NCBI GenBank assembly: GCA_951799405.1
Contig: OX637334.1
Span: 13,082,001-13,146,000, forward strand
Length of the DNA: 64,000 nucleotides
Origin: Agapetus fuscipes
Taxonomy: Eukaryota; Arthropoda; Insecta; Trichoptera; Glossosomatidae
Reading direction: 5' to 3'
This document shows positions 1 to 10,945 of this stretch, piece by piece. Below the pieces are notes generated by a model that was not told where the DNA came from, did no database searches, and was given only the letters and a program-made list of their open reading frames with translations. Within the stretch, counting starts at the first letter, position 1; every line of letters begins with the position of its first letter. The position numbers and the translations under genes were made by a program.

Positions 1-1
1 T

Positions 2-1481
2 GACTATCTGTTTTCTGCGTTGGACGGTCGAGTTCAGGTAGATGCAATTTATACAGATTTCCAAAAGGCTTTCGACAAAGTTGATCATCGTATATTATTG
101 AGAAAGTTGGAAACTCATGGTATACATGGAAGCCTTTTGAGATGGATTTCATCTTATATTTCTAATAGACTAATGACTGTCAAACTAAATGGATACTCAT
201 CGGAAAGCATCGTAATTACTTCTGGTGTTCCACAGGGCTCTGTTTTGGGTCCATTGTTGTTTACTATATTCGTTAATGATATTGGTAGCTGCTTTAGACA
301 TTCTGAGTTCCTATTATTTGCAGATGATCTCAAAATTTTCCGTCAAATTCGATCATCATACGACTGTGAATTGCTTAATGAGGATTTAAATAGATTACAT
401 GATTATTGTTTTAATAATAATTTGTTTATGAACCTCATTAAGTGTAATTCAATTACATTTACAAAAAATAAAGTGAAAATTGACCACAATTACAAAATAA
501 ATGGCTACAGTTTATTGAGGGTTCATAGGATTAGGGATTTGGGTATCACATTTGATTCTTAACTTAACTTCGACGAACATGTAAATAAAATCACTGAGGA
601 AAGTAATAAATTACTGGGTTTCATCTTGAGGACTACTAAACCTTTCAAATTTGGTGAATCTTCTTTGTTTTTGTACATGTCACTTATTCGTTCTAAGCTT
701 GAATACTGTTCGACCGTGTGGAATCCACATTTTAAGAAATATATTGATCAGATTGAAAGAACTCAAACACGTTTTATTAAATTGATGAAGAAAAGACTCC
801 CCAATAGTACTTTATTTGAAACACTACCTAAACTTGAATCAAGAAGAACTTTGATAAAAAAAAAAAAAACGCAACTAAGCTACACATATAGTGTAACTTC
901 TAGCCGCGTTATCCCCGATGGGGTCGCATGTGGCGAGTTGAACCTATTTATTTTTACAGGTAAGGAGGCCGGCCTTACGCCAACCACTTCAGTGAAGTGG
1001 GGGGTTTCCCAGCTCCCGAGGGGGCTGGTACTCATTTCTTGAGAAGGCTGAGTAAACCTTGCCGGTATTTTATTTTGGGGTTTGAAATAAACACCGAAAC
1101 GGGAAATCATTTCTGACACCCTCGGTGGGATTCGAACCCGAGCTTTCGGCGTGGAATGCAAGCACTCTACCACCTGAGCTATCGACCAGTAATATGATAG
1201 ATGTTTGTAATCTCAGAAAGGTGTGTGCATCTGAGTTTGACGCGCCCAATATTTTAAATAAAATCAATTTTAGATTACCTAATCTGACTAGGTCTTGTTT
1301 TCCATTTTATCTCCATAAAACCAATACCTTTGCAGGTTCGAGAAATCCAACCTATAGAATGTGTGATGTTTATAATAAGAGCTTTTCGCAGTGTGAACTA
1401 TTTGAGACCACTAAATATAAATTCAAAAAACAAATACGTTTACTTATTTTTGGATCTGATATTGTTTCTGGGGTGGGTTGA
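2..1481 (+). pseudogene. Jockey-like non-LTR retrotransposon reverse transcriptase, 5'-truncated, broken
   Basis: The window opens inside the reverse-transcriptase gene of a LINE-type element. Motif A reads YTDFQKAFDKVDH, motif B SGVPQGSVLGPLLF and the catalytic motif C LLFADDLKIF, so the palm domain is present. One in-frame stop at 560-562 follows FDS, and the frame then continues with LNFDEHVNKI, so a single nonsense change broke it. The thumb and C-terminal tail run to about 856, are interrupted by a SINE, and resume at about 1195 with a typical C-terminus ending at 1481. The start lies outside the window. The clade call (Jockey) rests on motif style and the short A-rich 3' end; it is a dead copy. 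Confidence 0.85.
857..1194 (-). mobile_element. tRNA-derived SINE, family S2
   Basis: Read on the minus strand the unit begins with a tRNA-like head that has an A box (TAGCTCAGGTGGTAGAG) and a perfect B box (GGTTCGAATCC), so it should carry an internal RNA polymerase III promoter. A body of about 230 bp follows, ending in GTAGCTTAGTTGCG and a run of T. It interrupts the Jockey-like gene, with TTGATA at 851-856 and TGATA at 1195-1199 as the likely target duplication. Other copies lie at 5318, 34796, 55647 and 61480. Confidence 0.85.
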
Positions 1482-1860
1482 GTATCGGGCTATTTTTCTA
1501 TTTTCTATTTTTTATTTTTCATTTTCACTTTCTATTTTATTATTATTATTATTATTATTATTTTTTTTTTTTTTTTAATTGTTTGGGGGCAAGTGACAAA
1601 TTTATGTGTGTATTAGATTTATTTTAAAGAAATATTGTAATGGTGTGAATGCTGTGTAATATGCTTCTAGTGTTGTATAGCTGTGATTGCCTGCGTGATG
1701 TTTGTGTGAAGATGTAAGTATGCTTGTGTCTATTGATGTAGTGTGCATAGTTTGGATGATTGGTTATTTGTGTTACTGTTGCTTATTATTATTTTTATTT
1801 TTTTATTGTTTATATGTACCAATTGTCTGTATTGCACCTCTTAATAAAAAAATAAATAAA
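1482..1860 (+). other. 3' untranslated region and tail of the Jockey-like element
   Basis: This non-coding stretch follows the retrotransposon stop codon. It contains a TTA/T-rich simple repeat at about 1539-1576 and ends in TTGCACCTCTTAATAAA-like sequence with an A-rich tail, as expected for a retrotransposon 3' end. The inverted repeat of foldback element 1 begins directly after it. Confidence 0.6.
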
Positions 1861-2407
1861 ATCATTAATTTTAAAACAATAATAATCTCTTACAGATTCT
1901 TTCTATCTGCTATAGTTTCACGGGAAATGAATTTTAAAGTCAAATTTTTTCGAAAAAACTTCACGTCGAGTCCCGTTTTTGGTCAAAATCTGGCTTAAAC
2001 GCCTCAGTACTTTATTTTAACAGAATATAAAAAATAATATCGTATAGAAGATTAAACATATATTAAAACTTCATGGATACTTACTTACTTATAATAAAGG
2101 GTTGTAAATTATCTGTCCTGTCATAGTAAGAATGTTGAAAATAAGTATATACCTCGTAGCACGAGGGAGATGCGTGATATCATCGATGTATAATATGCAT
2201 GGATGGGCGACGAAAACAATCTTTTGAGAGGCAAGAATTCCCCAACGCGCGTATCAGAAATTAAATGTACAGTGGACTGCACATGACTTTACAGCATAAA
2301 ATAAAGTTGTTTTGAGGTGATATTTAATTTTCACAACAAAATGTTTAATTTGTATTATTAATAAAGGCACTCTGCTTAAGTAATTTTAATTTTGCGGTAT
2401 GATCATT

Positions 2408-2663
2408 TTCCTTGACTTATAGATTGGTATGAGGCTGACCACCCATACTGTAAAAGATGGTTCACTTTGACAATGTCAACCCTATTTCAGGGAAAGTAGG
2501 CAAGAGTAGCAGGGCTTATGTTCACTTGAGATTGGGTTTTTTATTGTAGGCTCATATGCGGCGTGTGTGAGCGCGAACTCATACGTGTCTGCTTATGGGA
2601 ATACGTTTAGTGTAAATCTCAAATGATATATATATATCTTTGCAGCTTAGATTTAGATTATTG
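2408..2663 (+). repeat. Rep-A copy inside the left arm of foldback 1
   Basis: It starts at the standard Rep-A boundary (TTCCTTGACTTATAG), has the core TGACCACCCATACTGTAAAA and ends TTAGATTTAGATTA. A matching copy sits in the right arm at about 9229-9483, so it was part of the element before the arms diverged. Confidence 0.8.
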
Positions 2664-2726
2664 ATCACTTTTGTATAAAAAATAACACTTCAAAGCCTAG
2701 TATTTTAAATTAACCTTTTTAACCTG

Positions 2727-2966
2727 CGGCTGACCACCCATGCTGTAAAAATGGTTCACTTTGCCAGTGTCACCCCTGTCTCAGGGAAGGACGGCAAGAG
2801 TTGCAGGGTGTATGTCCATTTGAGATTTGGTTTTTATGTTGTAGGTTCACATGAGGCATGTGCAAGCGCGAACTTGTACGTGTCTGGTTGTGAGAATGCA
2901 TGTAATGTGAATCTCCAATGTAACATATCCTTGCACCTTAGATTAGATTAGATTAGATTAGATAAT
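2727..2966 (+). repeat. Rep-A copy inserted only in the left arm
   Basis: This copy starts a little inside the normal boundary (CCTGCGGCTGACCACCC) and ends in a perfect run of GATTA pentamers. The right arm at about 9170 reads straight across the site (AACCTTTTTAATCATTT on its reverse strand). It is therefore a clean insertion with at most a TAA duplication, and its tail is a short tandem repeat as in RTE-type retrotransposons. Confidence 0.8.
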
Positions 2967-3380
2967 CATTTTTGTAGTTTTCTTCTACGTACTTTTTTAT
3001 TGCTGTATTTTTTATACCGCTGGTCATGTATTGCACCCTCCACGTGACTAAGCTGCAATAAACATTTTATTATTATTATTGCTATCAAGAAAATTACAAT
3101 AAATTTTTGTATGGAAATTTTTCGCTTTATACGGTAGCTATATTTTACTTTTCGAAAACAATAGTGATAAATAAATGTAGGTACATATAATGGCTTTCAA
3201 ATTGGCTGGCATTAATTTTTGATTAACCCTTCCGCTGCCCAGAAATTTACAAATATTGTTACTTTATAGCAGTCCGAAGAAGCTATAAAGTATTGTATTC
3301 GTCCAATTTGTTTTTTGAGGTTTGAACGGAAATGAGTTGTCCTGCACCAGGACATGCAAAAAAACCTAATTTGTCGAACC

Positions 3381-3430
3381 TGTCCGTCCGTCCGTCCGTC
3401 CGTATGTATGTATGTATGTCCGTATGTCCT
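3381..3430 (+). repeat. Tetranucleotide microsatellite GTCC/GTAT
   Basis: A run of GTCC units is followed by GTAT units. The mirror copy is at about 8705-8755 in the other arm of the inverted repeat. Confidence 0.85.
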
Positions 3431-3472
3431 AGCCGTAACTACTTATCGCAGAGACACCAATTTTTGGATTAA

Positions 3473-4149
3473 GGGCCCTACCTCACCGGGATGCCATGGC
3501 GACGTCGCCGACTACGTATCCAAACAATTCATATTACAATGCATGACAGGTAACTCACTTGGCGACGGGTTGGCTACGTCGCCAATTTGGAAGCGTAGCC
3601 ACGACTGTCGGCTCCCTGTGTGGAGACTGGCGACCGTGGCGACCTGGCGACGTCGCCAGTAACATGTACACGAGCAAGCTACGGCTCACTCACTCAGTGG
3701 CCAACCAGCCGCCAAGATGGACGCAAAATGAGTTTCAATACAAAAAGATTCATTGTAGAAATTCAAAATCAATCATGTTTATGGGATTCCGCCATAACAA
3801 ATTGTTCCGATCGTAATTTAAAAATAAAACGTTGGAACGAAATAGTTAATTTATTCAAAGAAAAAGACGAGATGACGGTGGTTTTGAAAAAACACCATTT
3901 CGACTTCGATCTGATATAAAAGGATAGACCCATAACTTCTGAGGTTTCTTCTTTTTAAACTTTTTGCGACGCACATAATAAATAAGTGCGATTTCTTCTA
4001 AGCACGAAGCGTCCATTCTCGATACGAGGGAGAACTGAACTGACAGATGGTCGCCACTGGCTACTCCGTTTGGCGACCGTAGGTAGCCAGAGGTAGCCAT
4101 GGCTACGTAGCCGGCGACGTCGCCATGGCATCCCGGTGAGGTAGGGCCC
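3473..4149. mobile_element. PIF/Harbinger-type non-autonomous element, 677 bp
   Basis: Both ends carry the same terminal inverted repeat of about 46 bp beginning GGGCCCTACCTCACCGGG, with one mismatch seen. It is flanked by TAA at 3470-3472 and 4150-4152, the 3-bp target duplication preferred by PIF/Harbinger transposases. The opposite arm of the foldback at 8664-8666 has a single TAA and no element, a direct pre-insertion site. The subterminal parts hold several GGCGACGTCGCC palindromes. It contains a MADF-domain fragment but no transposase. Confidence 0.88.
3728..3919 (+). pseudogene. MADF-domain fragment of a Harbinger accessory protein
   Basis: This 63-codon frame starts at an ATG and contains a run resembling the MADF DNA-binding domain: FIVEIQNQSCLWDSA near residue 6, then LKIKRWNEIVNLF. 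MADF or Myb-like proteins are the usual second gene of PIF/Harbinger elements and bring the nuclease to the ends. Only about two-thirds of the domain is left before the stop, and it lies inside a MITE, so it is a relic of the parent element. Confidence 0.6.
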
Positions 4150-5111
4150 TAAGAGAATTGATAACCACAAATTTGGATGAGCCGACTGGCATGGCACCAA
4201 CCTGAAAATTCAAGATAGCTGCGATACAAAAAAAACATAAAATTGCACTTTTCTCCAAAACGGCTCTAACGATTTTCTTTAAAAATTCAGTGTGATCGTT
4301 GCTTAAATTGTCACTAAGAAAATTAGTTATGGCAGCACTATTGCCAATCTTCGTCTATGGGTTGCCATATGAAAAAAATAAACAATTGTGATTTTCTCAG
4401 AAGTGAAAGCGTTGACAAAAGAATAATTCTCTACAATAATACACATAACATAAATTTACATTTTTTTTTTTTTTTTTTAATATAATAACATAAAGGGACG
4501 TTAACATGATATCAAAAATTGAAATTAAAAGGCTACGAGAACCCATCAGAACGCAAAACACTTTTATATTTCTTAACTTTAATAGAAAGAACTATCTTAT
4601 CACTATAATTTATAGTGAAACATTTTTCAAATTTTAGAAAATTCAAGATGGCTTCCGAACAGCTGAAAGTTTCAAATGAGATTTGCTCAAAAACGGCTCC
4701 TACGATTTTCTCTATTTTTTTTGCATAATCGTCATTAGTGCTATGTTACAACAATTATCATTGCCTCATAATTTTCTTTGATTTGGGGGCTGCCATACAA
4801 GAGAAAAAAACAATTTAAAATTTCTTGGCAGAGAAAAGGCTAACTAAAAAACATAGTTCTACAATTAAAAAGCTCTTATATATACCTACATATTTAATTC
4901 AATACTTTTAAAAAATATAAATTATAAAGTATGGCCACCATACAAAGTGACAAATTTCCATCCAAAAAATAATTGTTATATTTTTGATAGCAAAACGTCT
5001 AATACCCATAAATAAACCTACAGAACGATTCGCCCAAACAAGTGCTATGTAAAAACAATAACGATTGCCTCATAATACTCATTGTTTTGGGGGTTACGAT
5101 ACAAGAGAAAA
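4150..5111. other. Non-coding foldback arm
   Basis: AT-rich arm sequence with no coding potential, including an A/T run near 4460-4480. It repeats phrases such as AAAACGGCTC followed by ACGATTTTC, which also occur in foldback element 2, so the two foldback families appear related. Confidence 0.6.
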
Positions 5112-6923
5112 GCTTGCATTACTCCTATTCATAAAAAGCCTCAGTCGTACCCAGAAGACCTTGCAAATTTCCGACCCATCTCAAACTTGTCGTTTATATC
5201 TAAAATAATTGAAAGAATTGTGGCAATGAGACTAACTAGTTATCTACAATCTGAGGGATTTTTGCCAATAAACAATCGGCTTTTAGACACTTTCATTCAA
5301 CTGAAACGGGCATTCGCAAAACGCAACTAAGCTACACATATAGTGTAACTTCTTGCCGCGTTATCCCCGAAGGGGTCGCATGTGGCGAGTTGAACCTATT
5401 TATTTTTACAGCTAAGTGGGCCGGCTTTACGCCAACTACTTCAGTTGAAGTGGAGGTTTCCCAGCTCCCGAGAGTGCTGGTACTCATTTCTTGTGAAGGC
5501 TAAGTAAATCTTGCCGGTATTTTATTTTGGGGTTTGAAATAAACACCGAAATGGGAAATAATTTCTGACACCCTCGGTGGGATTCGAACCCGAGCTTTCG
5601 GCATGGAATGCAAGCACTCTACCACCTGAGCTATCGATCGGACTAATTGACGGACCGGCACTGATCTTTTTTTATCTGATTTCACTACTCAAATTGAACA
5701 AGGAAAACATGCCATTCTCACAATGTTGGATAGGAGCGCTCTTTCGACACTGTCGATCATGATATCCTTACAATAAGATTGGAGAGATTATACGGTATGT
5801 CCGGAAAGGCTTTACTGTGGCTCACCGACTACCTGAAGAATCGGAGTCAGGCTGTCCAACTCCAAAACGGAATGTCTATCTTTATTAATCTCACCACAGG
5901 TGTGCCACAGGGATCCGTTCTAGGACCACTATTGTTTATCTTATATACGAAGGAACTGGAACAAATAGTTAAAGGCTGGAATTTAAAATTCCATTGCTAT
6001 GCTGACGACTGTCAAATTTATACCAGTTACACACCTGAACAAGCAAAAGACACTGAAACAAGGTTGGTCGGCTGTATAGACGACATTTCTTCGTGGATGG
6101 CAAATAATTATTCGATTGGTGTTGAATCCTGACAAAATCGAAGTACTTAGAATCGCTACAGAAAGAAGGATTCATTCAATCAGCTAAACACCTATAAGAA
6201 TTTGTGGGAATGGCATCTTTCCTTCAACAAGCGTAAGACTTCTTGGTATAGAAATAGACCGCTGTCTTAGTATGGAAGAACACGTCAGCAAGACTGTGAG
6301 AACAAGTTTTTTTGGGCTACGGCAGCTGTACTCCATCAGAAGATGTCTCCCCACACATGCCATCAAGGCCATGGTGAACTCTTTTGTTATCAGTAAACTT
6401 GATTACTGTAACTCAATATTCGCTTCCCAGCCAAATAAACAACTGAAAAGACTGCAGTCGGTCCAGAATGCAGCAGCGAGACTTATATTTGGTCAGTCCA
6501 AATTTTGCCACATAACACCCCTTCTGTTTGAACTTCACTGGCTTCTAATTTCCCAGAGGATACAGTACAAGCTGTGTGTACTCACCTTCAGAATACTAAA
6601 TGGAGCAGCATCTCACTACCTGTCTGAACTGGTCACCAAAATGGATGTTACTACCCGAGGACAGACACTCAGATCCAGGGACTCGAATAAAAGTCTACTC
6701 CAGCTGCCACGCAGAGCCACAAGGACGGTGTTTGGTGACCGAGCCTTTAGCGTTGCTGCTCCGACGGCTTGGAATTCTCTTTCTGTGACCCTCAGGGAGC
6801 TGAAGACTGAGGCAGCTTTTCGAAAAGGGCTCAAAACTTATTTTTTCAAAGACAATTACAAAGCGCCTTTGCAGTGACTCAGTCATGAAAAGGCGCTATA
6901 CAGATGTGTATTTTTATAATTAT
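5112..6923 (+). pseudogene. L2/CR1-like non-LTR retrotransposon, 5'-truncated
   Basis: The reading starts in the fingers of a reverse transcriptase (FRPISNLSFISKIIERIV), is broken by a SINE at 5318-5644, and resumes with FDTVDHDIL (motif A remnant), GVPQGSVLGPLLFILY (B) and HCYADDCQIY (catalytic C). At least one frameshift near 6115 separates this from a long C-terminal frame at 6272-6877 with FGDRAFSVAAPTAWNSL, a tail seen in L2/CR1-type elements. The 3' end GGCGCTATACAGATGT followed by AT-rich tail also fits L2-like elements. It interrupts the left arm of foldback 1, whose sequence resumes at 6924. Confidence 0.85.
5318..5644 (-). mobile_element. tRNA-derived SINE S2 inside the L2-like element
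   Basis: It has the same tRNA head (B box GGTTCGAATCC, reverse strand) and the same end CGCAACTAAGCTACAC (plus strand) as the copy at 857. It splits the reverse-transcriptase frame, so it is younger than that retrotransposon. Confidence 0.85.
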
Positions 6924-7018
6924 CAATAATTGAATTTCTTGGCAGAGAACGAGTCAACTAAAAAATAATGTTGTCCGATTAAGAATCTCTTGTATATACC
7001 AACATACATGAATCATTA

Positions 7019-7862
7019 TTTAGGGTAGTAATCAGGTTTGATATCCAACATCAATAATTGGTGTTAGATATAAAAATACTTTCTCTCTAAAAACAGACGT
7101 CAGTATTTCATTTATTTGTCTGGATGGCAAAAAAATTAATGAATGCGAGCCATTGTGTGGAGATGAACGGATTCGTAATTATAACGTGGATTCAGAGGGT
7201 GCAGGGATATTCTTATTTTAGGTGTTCTTGTATTATTAGTTTTGCAAGTTGTTGTTTAGAAATTACGCAAGTTGGCAGCTGATGAAAGTGCTCCCGTAGT
7301 GTATAAAGAGCAAAACACTCATTCAATTATAAAATTAATATTTCTTAAAATAAAGTTCAAGGTTGCAAGAGAGCAAGCCACTAGCTCCAGGACTCTTAAG
7401 TCAGCTAATGTAGGCTCCGCAAGGCTGAGCTTGCCTCTCAGGGCAACTTCACCTAACTTTGGTGATCGTGCTTTTTCGGTTTCGGGCCCAATGGTTTGGA
7501 ACGAATTGCCGGTTGAGGTGAGGAAAGAATGGGACAGGGCAAGCTTCAGGAGGAAGCTGAAGACGAACCTGTTTGAAAGGTCGTGACTTAAGTTTAATGA
7601 AAGCGGCGCTTCGGAAAAACATCAACCCCAAACATATCCCGTTTGTATCAAAACTGACACTTTGTTTGGTGCGTATACTTTTCATTAAGATTTTGGAAAG
7701 TTATGATTGATTATTATGGGTACTTACTAAATTTTAAGACTCGTAGCCTGGTATTTTATATTCGGCGTTTTAGTACCAAGAATATTAGAATTTTTTTTTT
7801 TATGGAAATTCGTCACTTTGTATGGTGGCTACACCTTATAATATTTTTTTGAAAAAAGTAAA
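7019..7862 (+). other. Spacer of foldback 1 with a second L2-like C-terminal fragment
   Basis: The unpaired centre of the inverted repeat. At about 7368-7586 it encodes SPNFGDRAFSVSGPMVWNEL and FRRKLKTNLF, the conserved end of an L2/CR1-type reverse transcriptase, different from the copy ending at 6877. Nothing else is recognised in it. Confidence 0.65.
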
Positions 7863-9228
7863 GATTAATGTATGTAGGTATATATAAGAGATTCTTATTT
7901 GGCCAACATTATTTTTTAGTTAACTCGTTTTCTGTCGAGAAATTTGAAATTATTGTTTTCTCTTGTATGGCAACCCCCAAAACAATGAGTATTATGAGGC
8001 AATTGTTATTGTCTTTACATAGCACTTGTTTGGGCGAATCGTTCTGTAGGTTTATTTATGGGTATTAGACGTTTTGCTATCAAAAATATTACAATTATTT
8101 ATTGTATGGAAATTTGTCACTTTGTATGGTGGCCATACTTTATAATTTATATTTTTTTAAAAGTAAATGAATTAAATATGTAGGTATTTATAAGTTTCAC
8201 TATGAATTATAGTGATAAGATAGTTCTTTCTATTAAAGTTAAGAAATATAAAAGTGTTTTGCGTTCTGATGGGTTCTTGTAGCCTTTTAATTTCAATTTT
8301 TGATATCATGTTAACGCCCCTTTATGTTATTATATTAAAAAAAAAAAAAAAAAAATGTAAGTTTATGTTATGTGTAATATTGTAGAGAATTATTCTTTTG
8401 TCAACGCTTTCACTTCTGAGAAAATCACAATTGTTTATTTTTTTCATATGGCAACCCATAGACGAAGATTGGCAATAGTGCTGCCATAACTAATTTTCTT
8501 AGTGACAATTTAAGCAACGATCACACTGAATTTTTAAAGAAAATCGTTAGAGCCGTTTTGGAGAAAAGTGCAATTTTATGTTTTTTTTGTATCGCAGCTA
8601 TCTTGAATTTTCAGGTTGGTGCCATGCCAGTCGGCTCATCCAAATTTGTGGTTATCAATTCTCTTAATCCAAAAATTGGTGTCTCTGCGATAAGTAGTTA
8701 CGGCTAGGACATACGGACATACATACATACATACGGACGGACGGACGGACGGACAGGTTCGACAAATTAGGTTTTTTTGCATGTCCTGGTGCAGGACAAC
8801 TCATTTCCGTTCAAACCTCAAAAAACAAATTGGACGAATACAATACTTTATAGCTTCTTCGGACTGCTATAAAGTAACAATATTTGTAAATTTCTGGGCA
8901 GCGGAAGGGTTAATCAAAAATTAATGCCAGCCAATTTGAAAGCCATTATATGTACCTACATTTATTTATCACTATTGTTTTCGAAAAGTAAAATATAGCT
9001 ACCGTATAAAGCGAAAAATTTCCATACAAAAATTTATTGTAATTTTCTTGATAGCAATAATAATAATAAAATGTTTATTGCAGCTTAGTCACGTGGAGGG
9101 TGCAATACATGACCAGCCGTATAAAAAATACAGCAATAAAAAAGTACGTAGAAGAAAAATACAAAAATGATTAAAAAGGTTAATTTAAAATACTAGGCTT
9201 TGAAGTGTTATTTTTTATACAAAAGTGA

Positions 9229-9483
9229 TCAATAATCTAAATCTAAGCTGCAAAGATATATATATCATTTGAGATTTACACTAAACGTATTCCCATAAGC
9301 AGACACGTATGAGTTCGCGCTCACACACGCCGCATATGAGCCTACAATAAAAAACCCAATCTCAAGTGAACATAAGCCCTGCTACTCTTGCCTACTTTCC
9401 CTGAAATAGGGTTGACATTGTCAAAGTGAACCATCTTTTACAGTATGGGTGGTCAGCCTTATACCAATCTATAAGTCAAGGAA
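9229..9483 (-). repeat. Rep-A copy in the right arm of foldback 1
   Basis: Mirror of the 2408-2663 copy, full length, with the boundary motif at 9470-9483 and the TTAGAT-type tail at 9229. Confidence 0.8.
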
Positions 9484-10082
9484 AATGATCATACCGCAAA
9501 ATTAAAATTACTTAAGCAGATTGCCTTTATTAATAATACAAATTAAACATTTTGTTGTGAAAATTAAATATCACCTCAAAACAACTTTATTTTATGCTGT
9601 AAAGTCATGTGCAGTCCACTGTACATTTAATTTCTGATACGCGCGTTGGGGAATTCTTGCGTCTCAAAAGATTGTTTTCGTCGCCCATCCATGCATATTA
9701 TACATCGATGATATCACGCATCTCCCTCGTGCTACGAGGTATATATATACTTATTTTCAACATTCTTACTATGACAGGACAGATAATTTACAACCCTTTA
9801 TTATAAGTAAGTAAGTATCCATGAAGTTTTAATATATGTTTAATCTTCTATACGATATTATTTTTTATATTCTGTTAAAATAAAGTACTGAGGCGTTTAA
9901 GCCAGATTTTGACCAAAAACGGGACTCGACGTGAAGTTTTTTCGAAAAAATTTGACTTTAAAATTCATTTCCCGTGAAACTATAGCAGATAGAAAGAATA
10001 TGTACGAGACTATTATTGTTTTAAAATTAATGATCTTATTTTTGATTTACAAAAATTTCAATTATTGTACTTTGTTTTTGAG

Positions 10083-10690
10083 TCATAAAATATAATGTAT
10101 AAAATACCGTTTTACCCTCTTTTCTCCTGAACCAAAAGAGTTGGAAATACAAATTTTTGGTATGTTAATTTTAATGTTATTAGTAACGAACGTAGCATAA
10201 TTTTTTATTTCTTTATTCTCATGACTCATACAACTTATATCAAAATATCGATTTATATATTTGTTAAAAAAATGACCGCATTCAAAATGCTCCAGGTTTG
10301 GAGTATTTTTTTTAATGCAAAAAGCAGGTAAATAATGTAGATCATCATCTCTTACTAGTCTCTGCCTGGTAGTTGATGAGGTAGTTTGCACCATTTTTTG
10401 GGCCTCTTTGAAGAGGCCGCCTCCAGAACACTCCAGGGTAGGATCACCAAAATCTGCAGAAAAAGCATGTACTCGATGCCGGACACCTCCCCAAACATGT
10501 TTCTGCCTGGTAGTCGATGAGGTAGTTTGCACCATTTTTTGGGCCTCTTTGAAGAGGCCGCATCCAAAACGCTCCAGGATAGGAAAAGGCAGACCAGTGA
10601 AAAAATGATGTACTCGATGCAAACTACCAGCCTGACCATGTCTCTGCCTGGTAGTCGATGAGGTAAGGTTTCGTACGTCTGGCTCTTAGT
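10083..10690 (-). other. Open frame over a 141-bp tandem repeat (47-residue units)
   Basis: Three units start at 10361, 10502 and 10643, exactly 141 bp apart. On the minus strand the period keeps one frame and gives units sharing GLFKEAQKMVQTTSSTTRQ and a HRVH start, with a variable stretch between. The 75 bp around the shared peptide are nearly identical while the rest differs strongly. I do not recognise the protein; there is no convincing start codon or splice frame, so it may be a relic of a repetitive gene or simply a satellite with an open frame. Confidence 0.4.
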
Positions 10691-10945
10691 CTATAACTGG
10701 GTACATCACAAATTCGGCAATAAAGAAATTCATAGAGTATAGGAGAGTATCGGGGTGCAAATATAGTGCTTACAATATGTAGGAGTAAAAAGAAAATAAG
10801 GGCAAGTAACCTAGTATAAGAAAAAGATAAAATATACGAAAAAACAAATGATAATAAAACAAAGTATAAGAATATAGATAAGTAAGGATTAAATAACTTT
10901 GCGAAGATCTTCTTCTGTTTTGATAAGAATGACAGGACTCTGAGA

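Larger units (their letters stand above)
1861..10034. repeat. Foldback element 1: giant inverted repeat
   Basis: Sequence from 1861 to about 7018 reappears as its reverse complement from about 7863 to 10034. For example, TTTCACGGGAAATGAATTTT near 1917 is mirrored near 9965. The left arm carries three insertions absent from the right: a Rep-A copy (about 2727), a 677-bp MITE (3473-4149) and an L2/CR1-like retrotransposon (5112-6923). The right arm lacks about 230 bp present at about 4625-4870 on the left. Allowing for these, each arm is roughly 2.2-2.4 kb around a spacer of about 0.85 kb. No transposase is recognisable, so it is a non-autonomous foldback-type element or a segmental inverted duplication. 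Confidence 0.8.

Noticed and set aside
1134..1190. Real tRNA genes at 1134, 5580, 28870, 35820, 36450 and 61760
   Set aside because: All have tRNA-like promoter boxes but continue into repeated SINE bodies and lack a paired acceptor stem.
880..1267. Minus-strand open frames with a repeated HSTPKARVRIPPRVSE-type peptide
   Set aside because: They are translations of the S2 SINE tRNA head, which recurs at 5500 and 55700; not proteins.
2751..2951. Small Cys-containing peptide (MVHFASVTPVSGKDG...) that recurs in several places
   Set aside because: It is a chance frame through Rep-A; other copies break it, and the unit is the non-coding tail of a retrotransposon.
2900..3000. CRISPR-like direct repeats of GATTA near Rep-A tails
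   Set aside because: This is a simple pentamer tail without spacers, in a eukaryotic genome.
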